Positions 53,092 through 62,528 of a stretch of DNA of 64,000 bases are shown in pieces. The stretch covers positions 682,001 to 746,000 of the forward strand of contig JAAVLQ010000003.1 in the NCBI GenBank assembly GCA_012103075.1, in the 5' to 3' direction. Position numbers and translations under genes: made by a program. The notes beneath the pieces are model-generated. The model worked only from the letters and a program-made list of their open reading frames with translations, was not told the origin of the DNA and searched no databases. The stretch's first letter is position 1. Each line of letters starts with the position of its first letter. This DNA is from Brucella cytisi (GTDB lineage Bacteria > Pseudomonadota > Alphaproteobacteria > Rhizobiales > Rhizobiaceae).

Positions 53092-53503
53092 AGATGGTCA
53101 CCTGCATATTTTTCTCGCGGCCTTCCCGAGTGAAGCGGATGCTTTGGTTTTCTCGCAGAAGCAATGGGAGCCGGAGCCGGGCGAAGATGCATCAGACGAG
53201 GAGTACGCCGCCGGGAAGATCGCAATCCATCTTGGCCGATGAGAGCCGAACAGGGCTTTACCTATCTCGATGGAGACTTCGTGGAGACGATATGGGGCAC
53301 CGGGCCAACTGGTTCCGAAGCGAACTGGGGCTATCTTGCCTCACTGCTCGATCCCGATGATGTCGGCAGGTGCAAGGACCGCTCCGGCGCGTTCGAACAC
53401 CCTGATCGTGATCGATGAACGAGCGCTCGGAGGCTTTGATTTCACGTTTCGCACGACTGCAACCATCACCTATTGCGGTCGTTATCGACGGCGCCGGACC
53501 TGA
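53081..53503 (+). CDS. Imm22-like immunity protein (frameshifted)
   Basis: ATG 53081 overlaps the LRR stop by 11 bases, so it is co-translated. Reading MEVEDGHLHIFLAAFPSEADAL, then DASDEEYAA; one base lost near 53213 gives the continuation EDRNPSWPMRAEQGF, then DFVETIWGTG, YLASLLDPDD, a second break near 53370, and IVIDERALGGFDFTFRTTATITYCGRY. The order of conserved segments (HxxxFxxFPS, DEEYAAWEDRNPSWPMR, YLASLL, ERALGGFDFTFRST) fits Imm22. About 140 residues. The family protects against polymorphic nuclease toxins. Confidence 0.6.
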
Positions 53504-53577
53504 ACGAACAGGGGTGATGTCTTGTAGAGAGTGCCCTTCTCTTGCTCCGTTCCATTGCCAATATCGGAGCGCGATTG

Positions 53578-53742
53578 ATGATCGGCCTTGTTGGCGCATC
53601 AGCCGCTTTGCCGGCACTGGCCGACGATGCAATCACCATCGCGTTTTCTGCCGATGGGTTGCTATCCACTCAAGCAACCGGTGCGCCCGGCGTCTCCCGA
53701 AAAGCCATCAATTTGCCGGTCGGGAGAAGTCAGCAAGAATGA
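53578..53742 (+). CDS. Short exported fragment of unknown function
   Basis: A frame with a signal peptide-like start (MIGLVGASAALPALADD) and about 30 further residues (TIAFSADGLLSTQATGAPG). It may be the 5' end of a degraded gene. I recognise no family. Confidence 0.25.
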   Translation: MIGLVGASAALPALADDAITIAFSADGLLSTQATGAPGVSRKAINLPVGRSQQE

Positions 53743-54021
53743 CGTAGATCAATACAGAACCTCGACATTATGATTGATGCAAAGAGCCCGGGAATTAGGG
53801 CGAACCGGGTAAATCAAGAAAATGCCTTGATCAGGGAAATCAGCGAGAATGAATCCGCCCCATCAGGAAGATCGAGGGGTGTTGTCAGCGGTCCTTTTTC
53901 AGCGGCGAACCGCGCCCTAAGTACAAGTCCCCTGACGACTGAACATTAAACGAACTCAAAGTGACGGTAAAAGCAAAAGCCACTTCAGAGGCTAGGCTGG
54001 AACAGCGATTGGAGTAAAAGC

Positions 54022-54520
54022 TTGGTGGATTCTCTCTTTGAACAACTGAGTTCTATCGAGACGATGATCGAGGCAGAGCAGGAAATCATCGCGCTTGGCG
54101 ACGCCGCGATTCCACTGCTCAAGACCCTGTTTGATGGCAGCGCCCGAAACGAATGGGGTGTTTCTTACCGGGAGCTCGGCCTTCCACTGAGATGCGGGTT
54201 TGAGATTATTATGCGCCCGGGCTCGAGGGGCAAAGCCGCTTGAACCCTACATACATGTCGAACTCCCGGGATCGGAAGCTGCGGCACGAGCGCTCCGGGC
54301 ACTGCGTGAGCTAACTCCACCTTCTGTTGAAGCCCTCGCGGATGCTTTGGAAGGTGATTTCAATGTTGCAAGAGAGGCCGCTTTTGCACTGATTGCATGC
54401 GGACAGGATCGCTCGCCGCCTGTTGAAAGCGTTGTAGAACGATCACGTGAAGCGAGAGAGTTGCTGGAAACCGCGCGTAGGCTGCCCCGTCAACAATTCC
54501 CCAGCCTATCGAGCTTGTAA
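54022..54520 (+). CDS. HEAT-like repeat protein, possible immunity protein (frameshifted)
   Basis: TTG 54022 has a GGAG seven bases upstream. Helical repeats follow: MVDSLFEQLSSIETMIEAEQEIIALGDAAIPLLKTLFDG, a break near 54230, then KPLEPYIHVELPGSEAAARALRALRELTP and EALADALEGDFNVAREAAFALIACGQDRSP. About 165 residues. HEAT-type small proteins are common immunity proteins in polymorphic-toxin loci, matching the neighbours, but this can also be a general scaffold. Confidence 0.5.
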
Positions 54521-55167
54521 CGGTTTTTGGTCATCGAGATACCCTTTTAGGGAGGCAATTGCCGTTTGACGTGGAGCACACGCATGGCGTTTACCCTAAC
54601 GTCACAGATCAAACAGAAACTTTGATGCTCAATCAGTTCCCGTGAACCTGTCCGCCTGCCGGGACGGCCTAGGGACGGATGATCTACCGGGCGGTTGGCT
54701 TTCTCTGAAAATCGCTCATCGAGCGCCCGCGCAGCCGCTGGATTGTCAGTTTCGATATAGTGGTAAATATCGTCGCGACGTTGTATCGCCTCTGGCGTTC
54801 AGTAAAATTACGATTCCATTACTTGGAGGCTTCAAGTTTGCAGCGAATTTCAGTTCGCCCCGCCGCAAACCTAGCCTCCCCTCGCTGGGCATCCATCTTG
54901 ACCGGACCAAAACCAGTGGCACCGATCTCGATGAAACGGTTTTTCTGACTGACGGCCCTGTCGACGCCCTCACCCATCGGGTTTAGGCGCACACAGCACC
55001 GACCGCCCCTACCCTCTCTACCTATCCACCTCGGTCGAACCGACCCAAGATCTGAATCGACCTTGAATACTGACGGCAGGAGTTGGTCGTGCAAAGACCA
55101 AAGTCCAACGATCACACCATGTGATCGAAGGGGATCTTCCATGTGACTGATCGGATGAGCCTATTTT
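54521..55167. other. Intergenic stretch with no supported gene
   Basis: About 650 bases. Frames at 54642-54986 plus and 54819-55142 minus overlap in antisense and lack motifs. It may be decayed immunity or toxin sequence. Confidence 0.35.
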
Positions 55168-56085
55168 TTACACCTCGATTGAGGCCACTGCCGTCGGCAT
55201 TGGCAGAGTATTGCCATCCCCATGGTTTACCCCTACGAAATTGAACGTGATTTTCACTGGACCGGAGCGCGGTGTCTCACCCCACGAACGTCGGACGTGT
55301 ATTTCAGATGCACCGCTCGGTTCATTTCCGTTCATTTCAACGAAATCAGCCTTTGCCTCTTCCCAGATCGGCAGAATCTTTTCCCACGTGACATCTTCCA
55401 GAGAAAACTCCTCTTCAGTTGATCGCGGGTAGAGTGCATGGTTCTTCGAGCCCCAATTGTGAACTTCACCGTCTGTGTACTGTAAAAGCGACGTCCGGAT
55501 TTCCCCGGGCACAAGCGGGGCCCTCGTATAAATCATTCCGGAATTTATCGTCACATCCGTGACCTGATTATGACCGGCTTCGTCGCGCAGGGCCTCTATT
55601 GCGAGCCGGAGCTTTTCGGGTGCGCGAAGATCGGCGTGTTGTCGACCTTGAAGCAACACGTCGATCTGATCGCTGATAGCCGCACGTTCGGGATATAGTG
55701 AGAGAAAGATACCTGCAACAACGAGCGGCAAAAACGTGAAGGTTTGGAAGGCGCGAAATTTTCGGCTTGCAGGACGGAGCCCCCGTTGCTCTGCTGGCCG
55801 GATTATCGTGACAGACCCTCGGCCTATATTTTGTGTGACAAGTTCATGCCGCAGTTGGATCGCTGAAGAAATATGCAGAAGGGCACAGACCATGGAGTTG
55901 ATGGCAAGGAGTGCAATCCCGACCACGAGCGCCAGTAGCCTCCACCATTCGGCAAGAAAAAAAAAAAATGATACAAGAGTGCCGATGATTGTCCCGATAC
56001 CAAGACGTGTTGCCAAGACGCACAGGATGGAGAGAAAGCCAAGCATGCCCACAGTCTGCAACACCTGCCCGTTCCCGGTCAACAA
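55168..56085 (-). CDS. Membrane protein of unknown function with a 12-T coding tract
   Basis: An intact 305-residue frame. Segments MLGFLSILCVLATRLGIGTIIG, LVSFFFFLAEWWRLLALVVGIALLAINSMV and FTFLPLVVAGIFLSLYPE are probable transmembrane helices. The C-terminal half is a soluble domain (ISDQIDVLLQGRQH, VTDVTINSGMIYTRAPLVP, FNFVGVNHGDGN). Phe codons for FFFF come from a 12-T tract, and the frame still reads through. No family is recognised; adjacent to immunity-like genes and IS elements, it may belong to that accessory region. Confidence 0.5.
   Translation of the reverse strand: MLTGNGQVLQTVGMLGFLSILCVLATRLGIGTIIGTLVSFFFFLAEWWRLLALVVGIALLAINSMVCALLHISSAIQLRHELVTQNIGRGSVTIIRPAEQRGLRPASRKFRAFQTFTFLPLVVAGIFLSLYPERAAISDQIDVLLQGRQHADLRAPEKLRLAIEALRDEAGHNQVTDVTINSGMIYTRAPLVPGEIRTSLLQYTDGEVHNWGSKNHALYPRSTEEEFSLEDVTWEKILPIWEEAKADFVEMNGNEPSGASEIHVRRSWGETPRSGPVKITFNFVGVNHGDGNTLPMPTAVASIEV
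55957..55968 (+). repeat. Twelve-A mononucleotide tract inside a gene
   Basis: Twelve A residues on the plus strand encode four phenylalanines of the membrane protein on the minus strand. The tract is long enough for polymerase slippage or phase variation. Confidence 0.7.
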
Positions 56086-56189
56086 TGCATTCGATGGACG
56101 TATCGTATCTCAAATCAACCTGCTGGCGTAGATTTCAACCTTCGAGTTATTGAATATCCGACAATGCCGGGCGGCGCAGTGCTTCACGG

Positions 56190-56693
56190 ATGCTTAAAAG
56201 TCAGGCAATCTATCTTCAAAATGCTATAGCTTCCGGCAATCGGGATCTGTACGCTTGGTCCTTTCGAGGAATAAGAATTCTGACAGAACTTTATCGGGAG
56301 GTTGTCACGCCAAACGTTATCGATAGCCGTCTCGTTAACGCTTTCTTCGACAAAGCGATGTTGTCGGAAATCAATCCTTTGCCGAAGCCACTCTTGCGCC
56401 AGATCGATGACCGTCGCCGCAAGCAGGCTGGATTGTGGGTCGGCGGCAAGTCCTTGTTGACCACCACAACGCTTAGCTTCAGCCCAAACGAAATGAACCG
56501 GGCATTGCATGTTCGTCCCAGCGAATTGGAAATCGAGATTTTGTTGTCGAGTATAAATGATATTTCAGTTCAGCGAAGATTGATTACAAACGTCATAACT
56601 GTTCGATTTGAGACAGGGGTTCTGAAAATCCGGTGTTTTAAAGCCATTTCCTTTGTCGCAGCGATTGAGGAAGCACGGCTCGCTATGCGTTAA
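56190..56693 (+). CDS. Conserved-looking soluble protein of unknown function
   Basis: An intact 167-residue frame starting MLKSQAIYLQNAIASGNRDLYAWSFRGIRILTEL. It is basic and mixed alpha/beta (EIEILLSSINDISVQRRLI, VITVRFETGVLKI) and ends FVAAIEEARLAMR. It has no signal peptide or membrane segment. I do not recognise it. It lies between the membrane protein gene and an IS6-family copy. Confidence 0.4.
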   Translation: MLKSQAIYLQNAIASGNRDLYAWSFRGIRILTELYREVVTPNVIDSRLVNAFFDKAMLSEINPLPKPLLRQIDDRRRKQAGLWVGGKSLLTTTTLSFSPNEMNRALHVRPSELEIEILLSSINDISVQRRLITNVITVRFETGVLKIRCFKAISFVAAIEEARLAMR

Positions 56694-56788
56694 TTGCTTC
56701 GATACCGAAGGCGGTTCGCCATGCAGAACCGTTCAGGATGGCATCGCCTTCACCGCTATGAATATTTAGAGCCCGAGTGACTCGTCGT

Positions 56789-57514
56789 TTATACAGCCAG
56801 TGGCATCGCTATCTCACGCCAGACGTTGTTGGCACCGGCGCGAAGATCGCGGTATTTGGCAGCGTCGAGATGTTTTCTACTGAGATGATACAGATTGGAA
56901 ACCTGACCCCGGATCGAGACGAAACGCTGGCACTGGCAGGCTGACTTGAAACTCATGATGCGTTTCTGACGTCGTCGCACCGGAAGGTGCGAATTCTCAT
57001 CCCTGTTATTCAAACCTTTATGTGAGCAATACTCAACACGGCATAATCTCTTGCTTCGCGGCATCGTAAGGGCACAGCTTGACCGTCACCATGGCGCGCG
57101 GCGCGCAGCCCTGCGACCTCAAGAGCATTCGCATAGGCCTGAGAGCTGGCCCTTTTGTCTCTATGATGTTGTACAAGGGCGTCGAGAACGTAGCCATTTT
57201 CATCGACGGCACGCCACAGCCAGTTTTTCCTGCTGTTGCTGGAAATAACCATCTCGTCAAAATGCCATCTGTCTGAGAAGTTCCCGCGGGTACGGCGCCG
57301 TAGCTTGCAGGCCGAATTTTACCATCCACTCCGAGATCGTCTGGAACGACACGATAATGCCGCGCTCGGCCAGAAGGTTTTCAACGTCGCGAAGACTGAG
57401 GGTTAAACGATACTGGCTGTCTGGTTGTGAGACCTCATTGGCATAGAAGATGACATCATCGACTTTTCCCATGATGTCATCCTGCTTTATGGGTTTATAG
57501 CGTGGATTGGACAT
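56789..57514 (-). mobile_element. IS6-family insertion sequence, transposase frameshifted (copy 2)
   Basis: ATG 57514 gives MSNPRYKPIKQDDIMGK, then the IS6 N-terminal region SLRDVENLLAERGIIVSFQTISEWMVKFG. After a break near 57260 come HFDEMVISSNSRKNWLWRAVDENGYVLDALVQHH, a further break near 57135, and NRDENSHLPVRRRQKRIM. Related to copy 1 in the shared GLNNRxENSH region. The start lies against the truncated start of copy 3, which is on the other strand. Confidence 0.8.
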
Positions 57515-58067
57515 CTGCGACGTTGAACCGATGGGTTGTTCGCTACTCTCCTCTGATTGCCGCACAGGCGCAGATGCGCAAACGACATACGGCCAGATAC
57601 TGGAGTGTTGACGAAACCCATCTCAAGGTTCGGGGCGAATGGGTGTATTTGTATCGTGCGATCGACCGCGATAGCCAAAACCTGATTTCATGCTCTCCCA
57701 ACGCCGGGACATGGCCGCAGCCAGCAGGTTTTTCAGGAAAGTCATTGCAGCCAACGGCGTTCCCGAGAGGATTTTCATCGACAAGAGCGGAGCCAATCTG
57801 GCTGAGTTGCAAGCGGTCAACACAATCCTGACAATCACCGGAACCGGAGGGATCATTGAAATCCGACAGGTCAAGTATCTCAAGAATACCCTTGAACAGG
57901 ATCATCGCTTCATCAAGCGGCTTACAAAACCGATTATGCGCTTCAAGGCGTTTCATTCGGCGTCGGCTACCCTTGCGGGCATCGAGGTCGCCGACATGAT
58001 CCGCAAGAACCAGTTCGCCAATGACAATCGCTCGCCATTCAAGATCTTCGTCGAACTTGCAGCATGA
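57505..58067 (+). mobile_element. IS6-family transposase, 5' truncated (copy 3)
   Basis: The frame enters as DWTSATLNRWVVRYSPLIAAQ. The first 60-70 residues usual for IS6-family transposases are missing, so the 5' end was lost at the junction with copy 2. The rest shows WSVDETHLKVRGEWVYLYRAIDR, a break near 57685, RRDMAAASRFFRKVIAANGVPERIFIDKSGAN, VKYLKNTLEQDHRFIKRLTKPIMRFK and FHSASATLAGIEVADMIRKNQ. About 190 residues remain. Its right terminal repeat is intact at 58108-58121. Without a start it cannot move by itself. Confidence 0.82.
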
Positions 58068-58107
58068 ATCCGTCTATAGTTAAGGCCGACCGTACCCCAA
58101 ACGAACA

Positions 58108-58121
58108 TTTGCGACAGAGCC
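58108..58121 (-). repeat. IS6-family terminal inverted repeat (right end of copy 3)
   Basis: The minus strand reads GGCTCTGTCGCAAA, the standard IS6-family end, 41 bases after the copy 3 stop. Confidence 0.75.
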
Positions 58122-58225
58122 GGGCGACTTTGCCTCAACGGCACCGCTATCCCTCAAACAACAATTCTCAGCGCTCGCAGCGTAATTGCGTCTCCAGATA
58201 GAGCACGTTCCCCGCTAAACAAATT

Positions 58226-58239
58226 TTTGCGACACAGCC
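58226..58239 (-). repeat. Second IS6-family end in tandem
   Basis: The minus strand reads GGCTGTGTCGCAAA and is followed by AATTTG, related to the repeat 118 bases upstream. The same orientation shows another IS6-type right end whose element is gone. Confidence 0.6.
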
Positions 58240-58265
58240 ATTTCGACTAAGTCAGATAATCATCG

Positions 58266-59200
58266 TTAACCGCTTGGCCGTGCCACAAGATCAATTTTTG
58301 AAGGCAGGCCGAGGATTTGACGAACACCATCCTTTGAGAACGGTTGCGCCAATTGCGCGAGAAATCCCTTTGCAACCTGCCCCTTGATGCCAATGTCTGC
58401 GGATGAGGGTCTATCCGGATTGTGATAGGTCCTGAATATCTGGTCGAACAGGACAATGTTCTCGCCGTAATTGGTGTTTCCTTCGCGTATGTCCTTTGAA
58501 TGATGCCAACGATGGAGGCGAGGCGTACTAAAGACGTTGTCAAGTATCCCCGTCCTCATGTCGACGTTGCAATGGGTGAGAATGCCTACAAAGGCAGTGA
58601 CCGCACCTAACCACCAAAATATCTGTAGTGGGGCACCGGGGAAATAAAGTGGGGCTTGGCTCAGCGCTACCTTGAAAAGGAGTCGATAACGTGAAACCGG
58701 CCGGTATTGACGACCCACAGCCGGGTCACAGAGTGATGCAATGCGTGGAATCGCCAGAAGAACAGACGTTCGTGCGCGACGCGATGAGACCAATACAGGC
58801 CGAACTCCGCAATGATTACGGCCAATGCCACCTGTAGCAAGAAAGGCAGTGTGGACGGCCAGAAGCTAAACTGAAGCGTAGCCAGCGGCTGCACGAATCC
58901 AGCAGCTATCATGGGGAACAGCGCCGCAGCAAGTGCGGCGACTTGAACGAGCCCCTTTGTCAACAAAGTATGGGCGATATCGTTCCGTGTCTCGCCATCC
59001 GCCTCAAGCCAGCGGCCTTCATACGGAATTAAGCGTTCCATAATAAACAGCATTGCGACGGCGATGGCGTACACCACGGTGAACAATGCCATTGGGTGAT
59101 CGCTGTCGAAGGCGAACCCGCACCAACCAGCCCGGAAAAAGAACACCGATGGCCATCCGCAATATCGCAATGTCCATCTGAATAGCTCGAAGTTCAACAT
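58266..59200 (-). CDS. Sterol desaturase/fatty acid hydroxylase family protein (frameshifted)
   Basis: ATG 59200 follows an AGGAG and gives MLNFELFRWTLRYCGW. Membrane helices are visible at FTVVYAIAVAMLFIMERLIP and VALAVIIAEFGLYWS. The di-iron histidine boxes are HRVAHERLFFWRFHALHHS and, after a break near 58690, a segment with HCNVDMR and HRWHHSKD. About 310 residues. These enzymes hydroxylate or desaturate lipids; ornithine lipid, lipid A and sterol-like substrates are known in the superfamily. Substrate cannot be chosen here. Confidence 0.82.
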
Positions 59201-59249
59201 TACTTTGAAGCTCCTGTCTGGGCGAATTTTCAATCGTTCCGGGCACGAT

Positions 59250-59589
59250 TGGTACAGCGGGATGTGCTGACCGCTCAGCAAACAACACTGGACCGCGTCG
59301 GCTTTTACATCGCCGGGCACATTTCTACAACCGGTTCAGGGGAGCGTTCAATCCCTGTCAGGAGAAAGTCATTGCGCGCCTGTTCGAAGCAGGACCAGAT
59401 GGTTTTATCGCTGGCCCAAGCGCGGACAATTATCTGGCCATAACAAAGACCTCACGCGCAACCGCCACCCGCGATTTGCGGGATCTGGTCGACAAGGGCG
59501 CGTTGACGCGCAGCGGTCAGCTTCGATTCACCCGATACGGGCTGAACTGGCAATCGCATCAAACGGGTGTCGTGCAAGGAATTATGTAG
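59250..59589 (+). pseudogene. C-terminal remnant of a Fic-family protein
   Basis: Reading in the frame ending at 59589: HRRAHFYNRFRGAFNPCQEKVIARLFEAGPDGFIAGPSADNY, then LAITKTSRATATRDLRDLVDKGALTRSGQLRFTRYGL. This is the winged-helix tail that follows the Fic domain in one large Fic subgroup. The HPFxxGNGR catalytic core is absent, with unrelated sequence upstream. A break near 59296 precedes this segment. Not functional as an AMPylator. Confidence 0.65.
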
Positions 59590-59838
59590 GTAAGTCGCCT
59601 ATTACCCTGTATCTCCGCCATTCCAGAGGCAACTTGACCGAAGACGAGTAGCGGAACCCAAACAATATCCGGTACGCGGTAGCCGCCTATGCACATCGAC
59701 TGACATCCGTTGACGCCTGCATAAGGCCCGGTCCAATAGGCGACATCACCAGTTTAAACAGACTATGACCGCGACCAGTGTTGTTGTGGCAAGGCCAACA
59801 GGCAATCCTCAACCTGTTTCACTCATTCTATATAATGC

Positions 59839-60747
59839 TCAGTTCATCTTCGTGACATCACTGACGGTAGTGAACCTTGGAAAGGCGCCCATTAGCGATT
59901 TTGACTGTGACGACCTTCTCATGAGCATTGAGCCTCCTCTTAAGGGTGGCAGAGCCCACTTAGGCCTTTTACGAAATCCTGCTGCCAAAATGACCAATGG
60001 TAGCTGTTCGCACTGTCTGAGGAAACAACACCCGCAGGAACGAGCACCGGTGATAGGGCTGGGGGCCGTAAGCGGCACTTCCCGGGTCAGGGCTGCCGAA
60101 GGATATCGCATACTGCAATAACCAGAACGACGAGTAATCGCCTATCGGAACGTAATTCCGGCAGTGGCGAAATTTTGGTATGAACAACTGGTACCCTTCT
60201 GGTGCGATGAGCGCCGCACGATGTTCTATCTTCCGGGATATGAATACACTTGCCATTAGCCATGCGATGAAACTGGCAACGATCATTCCGAAAAAAGCCA
60301 GCCCGATCGATCGCACCGATTTCTGAACGCGCGCACGAAGCAACGGGGCAAAATAATTGCGGCAACGATGTTGGTGAGAATAAATAAATGGACGACGTTC
60401 GGAACTCCCGATCCATCCGGACCTACGGTCGATGAGATGATACCGATCATTATCGCGAGGCTGAGAGGTCCCCACAAAAGGATTGAAACACGGACAGCTT
60501 TCCAAACGCGCAGAGAGATCTGGAAGTGGCGAAGCGGAACAAGGCTGAGAAGTCCGGCCAAAAACAACGGCAGCTGCAACACCACCATGATCAAATAGTA
60601 CCGATCCAGTGGGGCTGAGCTGCATACCCCTTCGGCAATAAAACACGGTATGATGATTTGACTGAATTGAATAACCGGGAGCGCTAGCAGCACTCCGCCT
60701 ATCCAAAGCCGCCATCGTGCATCATCCTGCGTTGACTCTGTCTGCAT
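59839..60747 (-). CDS. Multi-pass membrane protein of unknown function (frameshifted)
   Basis: Starts at ATG 60747 (MQTESTQDDARWRLWIGGVLLALPVIQ). Helices include LIMVVLQLPLFLAGLLSLVP, VRVSILLWGPLSLAIMIGI, HLFILTNIVAAIILPRCFVR and, after a break near 60300, SIGLAFFGMIVASFIAWLMASVFI. The tail contains the loop FIPKFRHCRNYVPIGDYSSFW. The frame breaks again near 60110, so the C-terminus is uncertain. It is 10 bases from the VapC gene region. I recognise no family. Confidence 0.45.
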
Positions 60748-60944
60748 TTTTTCGCCTTATAGGTTCAGTCGTTCCAAGCCTGCGACTTGGCCATCCTTTT
60801 GTACTTGCAATGCAATATTGCGCCCATTGACAATCTGAACACCGATAAGTGCAATAGGTATTGCCCCTCTCCTCACCTCAACTGCGGATTTTCCGCAGTA
60901 CTCGCCAGAATGGGCAGCTAAAGCGCGTTTAATCGTTGGACCGT

Positions 60945-61350
60945 TTACAATGCATTGGGAGTGATCAGCGCAACCGTCGGATAGTATGTCCGGTAACGCC
61001 CGACATCTCGAGTCAGAAGTGGCATTTTTGAACGGCTGCATGTGCACCAATGAAAAAATCGGGCAGCACACCAGTTCGCGAGCCCCTGTCCTTCGATATC
61101 CGGTAAAGACTTTGCCTGCCAGAAAAAGTGCTTCACTGGGAAATGATGCCATTTGAAGACCGGCAGCCTCAATAAAATGGTCCGGGGCCTCTATTCGCTC
61201 ATAACGAACTGCGAGTTCTGCATAGATCACTTCATTAATAAGCAACGGTCCCGTCAGACTGGCGGTTTCAAGTTGCCCGGTCGACCATTCCGCCCACTGT
61301 GAATCATCTGTCGCAACATCCAGAAGAACGTTTGTGTCAACCAGAGTCAC
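60945..61350 (-). CDS. VapC-type PIN-domain toxin (frameshifted)
   Basis: MTLVDTNVLLDVATDDSQW carries the first PIN acidic residue (D5 in TNVLLD), and NEVIYAELAVRYER the second. After a break near 61085 the third group is seen as LLTRDVGRYRTYYPTVALITP. About 130 residues, the normal size. PIN toxins are ribonucleases. The gene overlaps the antitoxin gene by four bases (start 61350, antitoxin stop 61347). Confidence 0.8.
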
Positions 61351-61577
61351 GTTTCACCACGTGTCAGCGCCATAATTGCATCTGTATCGAGCCCCTTGCC
61401 AGCGTGACCACGCAGCTTCTGAAATCGATTTAATGTTTTTGGCCCATCAGCTTTAACAAGGAATACTTTCCCGTCAGGGGTTCGATGAAAATCCACTTTG
61501 GTCCGGGCCTGATCCCAAGCAATTCCCGAACTGCTTTTGGGATCGTAACCGCCCTTCGATGTCACTGTGGTTGCCAT
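61347..61577 (-). CDS. VapB/AbrB-type antitoxin (frameshifted)
   Basis: Starts MATTVTSKG, then by frame correction VTIPKAVRELLGIRPG, the SpoVT/AbrB swapped-hairpin DNA-binding segment, then KVDFHRTPDGKVFLVKADGP and a tail ending KGLDTDAIMALTRGET that should wrap the toxin. About 77 residues. A pair of compensating indels between codons 9 and 27 scrambles only the fold core. It represses its own operon in known systems. Confidence 0.8.
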   Translation of the reverse strand: MATTVTSKGGYDPKSSSGIAWDQARTKVDFHRTPDGKVFLVKADGPKTLNRFQKLRGHAGKGLDTDAIMALTRGET

Positions 61578-61820
61578 TTCTGCACCTGTGTAATACTGAT
61601 TATATACAAGGTATTACCGTCTTGGCGCTATTTCAACCGCCAAAGTGATTCTGCAACTGTCTGAACAGCTGGTGAAACAAAGCCAATCCGTGAAAATCAA
61701 AACGCGGCAAGGGCAGGAACGTCGGCCAGATCGTTTCAGAGTGAACCTGACCAAGGCTTCGGGCCTCTCCACCACTCCAACATTCTCTGTACGGCGAAGA
61801 GGCGCTTGCTGCGAAGTTGA

Positions 61821-61921
61821 TATGTCGACATAATTCGAATTCATCGACATATTCCTCCAACCTGTCGATGCTAACGACATATCGACTCAGACATGTCGAT
61901 CACAGCAAGGAACATCGACAT
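61821..61921. repeat. Cluster of six TGTCGA/TCGACA motifs upstream of the Fic gene
   Basis: ATGTCGACAT (palindrome, 61822-61831), ATCGACAT (61843-61850), TGTCGATG (61863-61870), ACATATCGAC (61876-61885), ACATGTCGAT (61891-61900) and ACATCGACAT (61912-61921) fall within 101 bases. The last touches the ATG at 61920. Such density suggests operator sites for an autoregulator or antitoxin. Confidence 0.5.
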
Positions 61922-62349
61922 GCCGTTTCAACCGGATCGCGCCTCTAACGACCCCCGCCGCTACCGCCGCAAGCCGAACGACAGAAGGTGCATGGGAAGA
62001 GTGAATCCTTTACATGCTGGCGGTCGTGCAAGAGAGCACGATCTGGTCGACCGATCGAATCCGGGCGATCCGTTATCTTCTCGATCAGATAACTGCTCGT
62101 ATCCGGGGCGAACTGCCTAAGATCTATTCGCGTAGATTCGCTGAGGTCTTTTTCGTCAACCCCTATTATCGAGTCAGCGATTTGGTGGCCGCCGGCATCG
62201 CCAAACGCCAGTCAGCGGCGGTCTATCTGAAATCACTTACCGATCACGGCCTTCTCGAGGAAACGAAAGCGGGCCGAGAAAATCTCTATATCATTCCGGC
62301 TTTGCTCACGCTTCTCAGAGACCGCCCGACGGTGGGAGTTGAGCGCTGA
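61920..62349 (+). pseudogene. Fic-family protein with the catalytic core deleted
   Basis: The start ATG 61920 follows GCAAGGAACATCG. The first residues read MPFQPDRASND and then, one frame over, PPPLPPQAER, the usual N-terminus of a widespread Fic subgroup. The sequence then jumps to TEGAWEE, a TGA where tryptophan is expected (62002-62004), and ILYMLAVVQESTIW. It continues RIRAIRYLLDQITARIRGELPKIYSRRF to a winged-helix end (AGIAKRQSAAVYLKSLTDHGLLEE). The 200-plus residues in between, with HPFxxGNGR, are absent. So it cannot be an active AMPylating enzyme. Confidence 0.75.
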
Positions 62350-62528
62350 AACAGCGGCTACAGGGGCAGAAAGGCGAAATGGTCTACCTCACCTCATCGA
62401 CAAGGCTCGACGCACTAGTCGCCCCAGATGAGCAAGGACAGGAAGCGCGTTCTCGGCTAACTTAAATTGGGTGCATTACGCCGAGCTGAACGTATCAATC
62501 AGCACGATGACAAAATACAAAAGGACGC

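Noticed and set aside
54642..54986. A 114-codon plus-strand frame
   Set aside because: Overlaps other frames in antisense, no motif, no ribosome-binding site, amid apparent decayed sequence.
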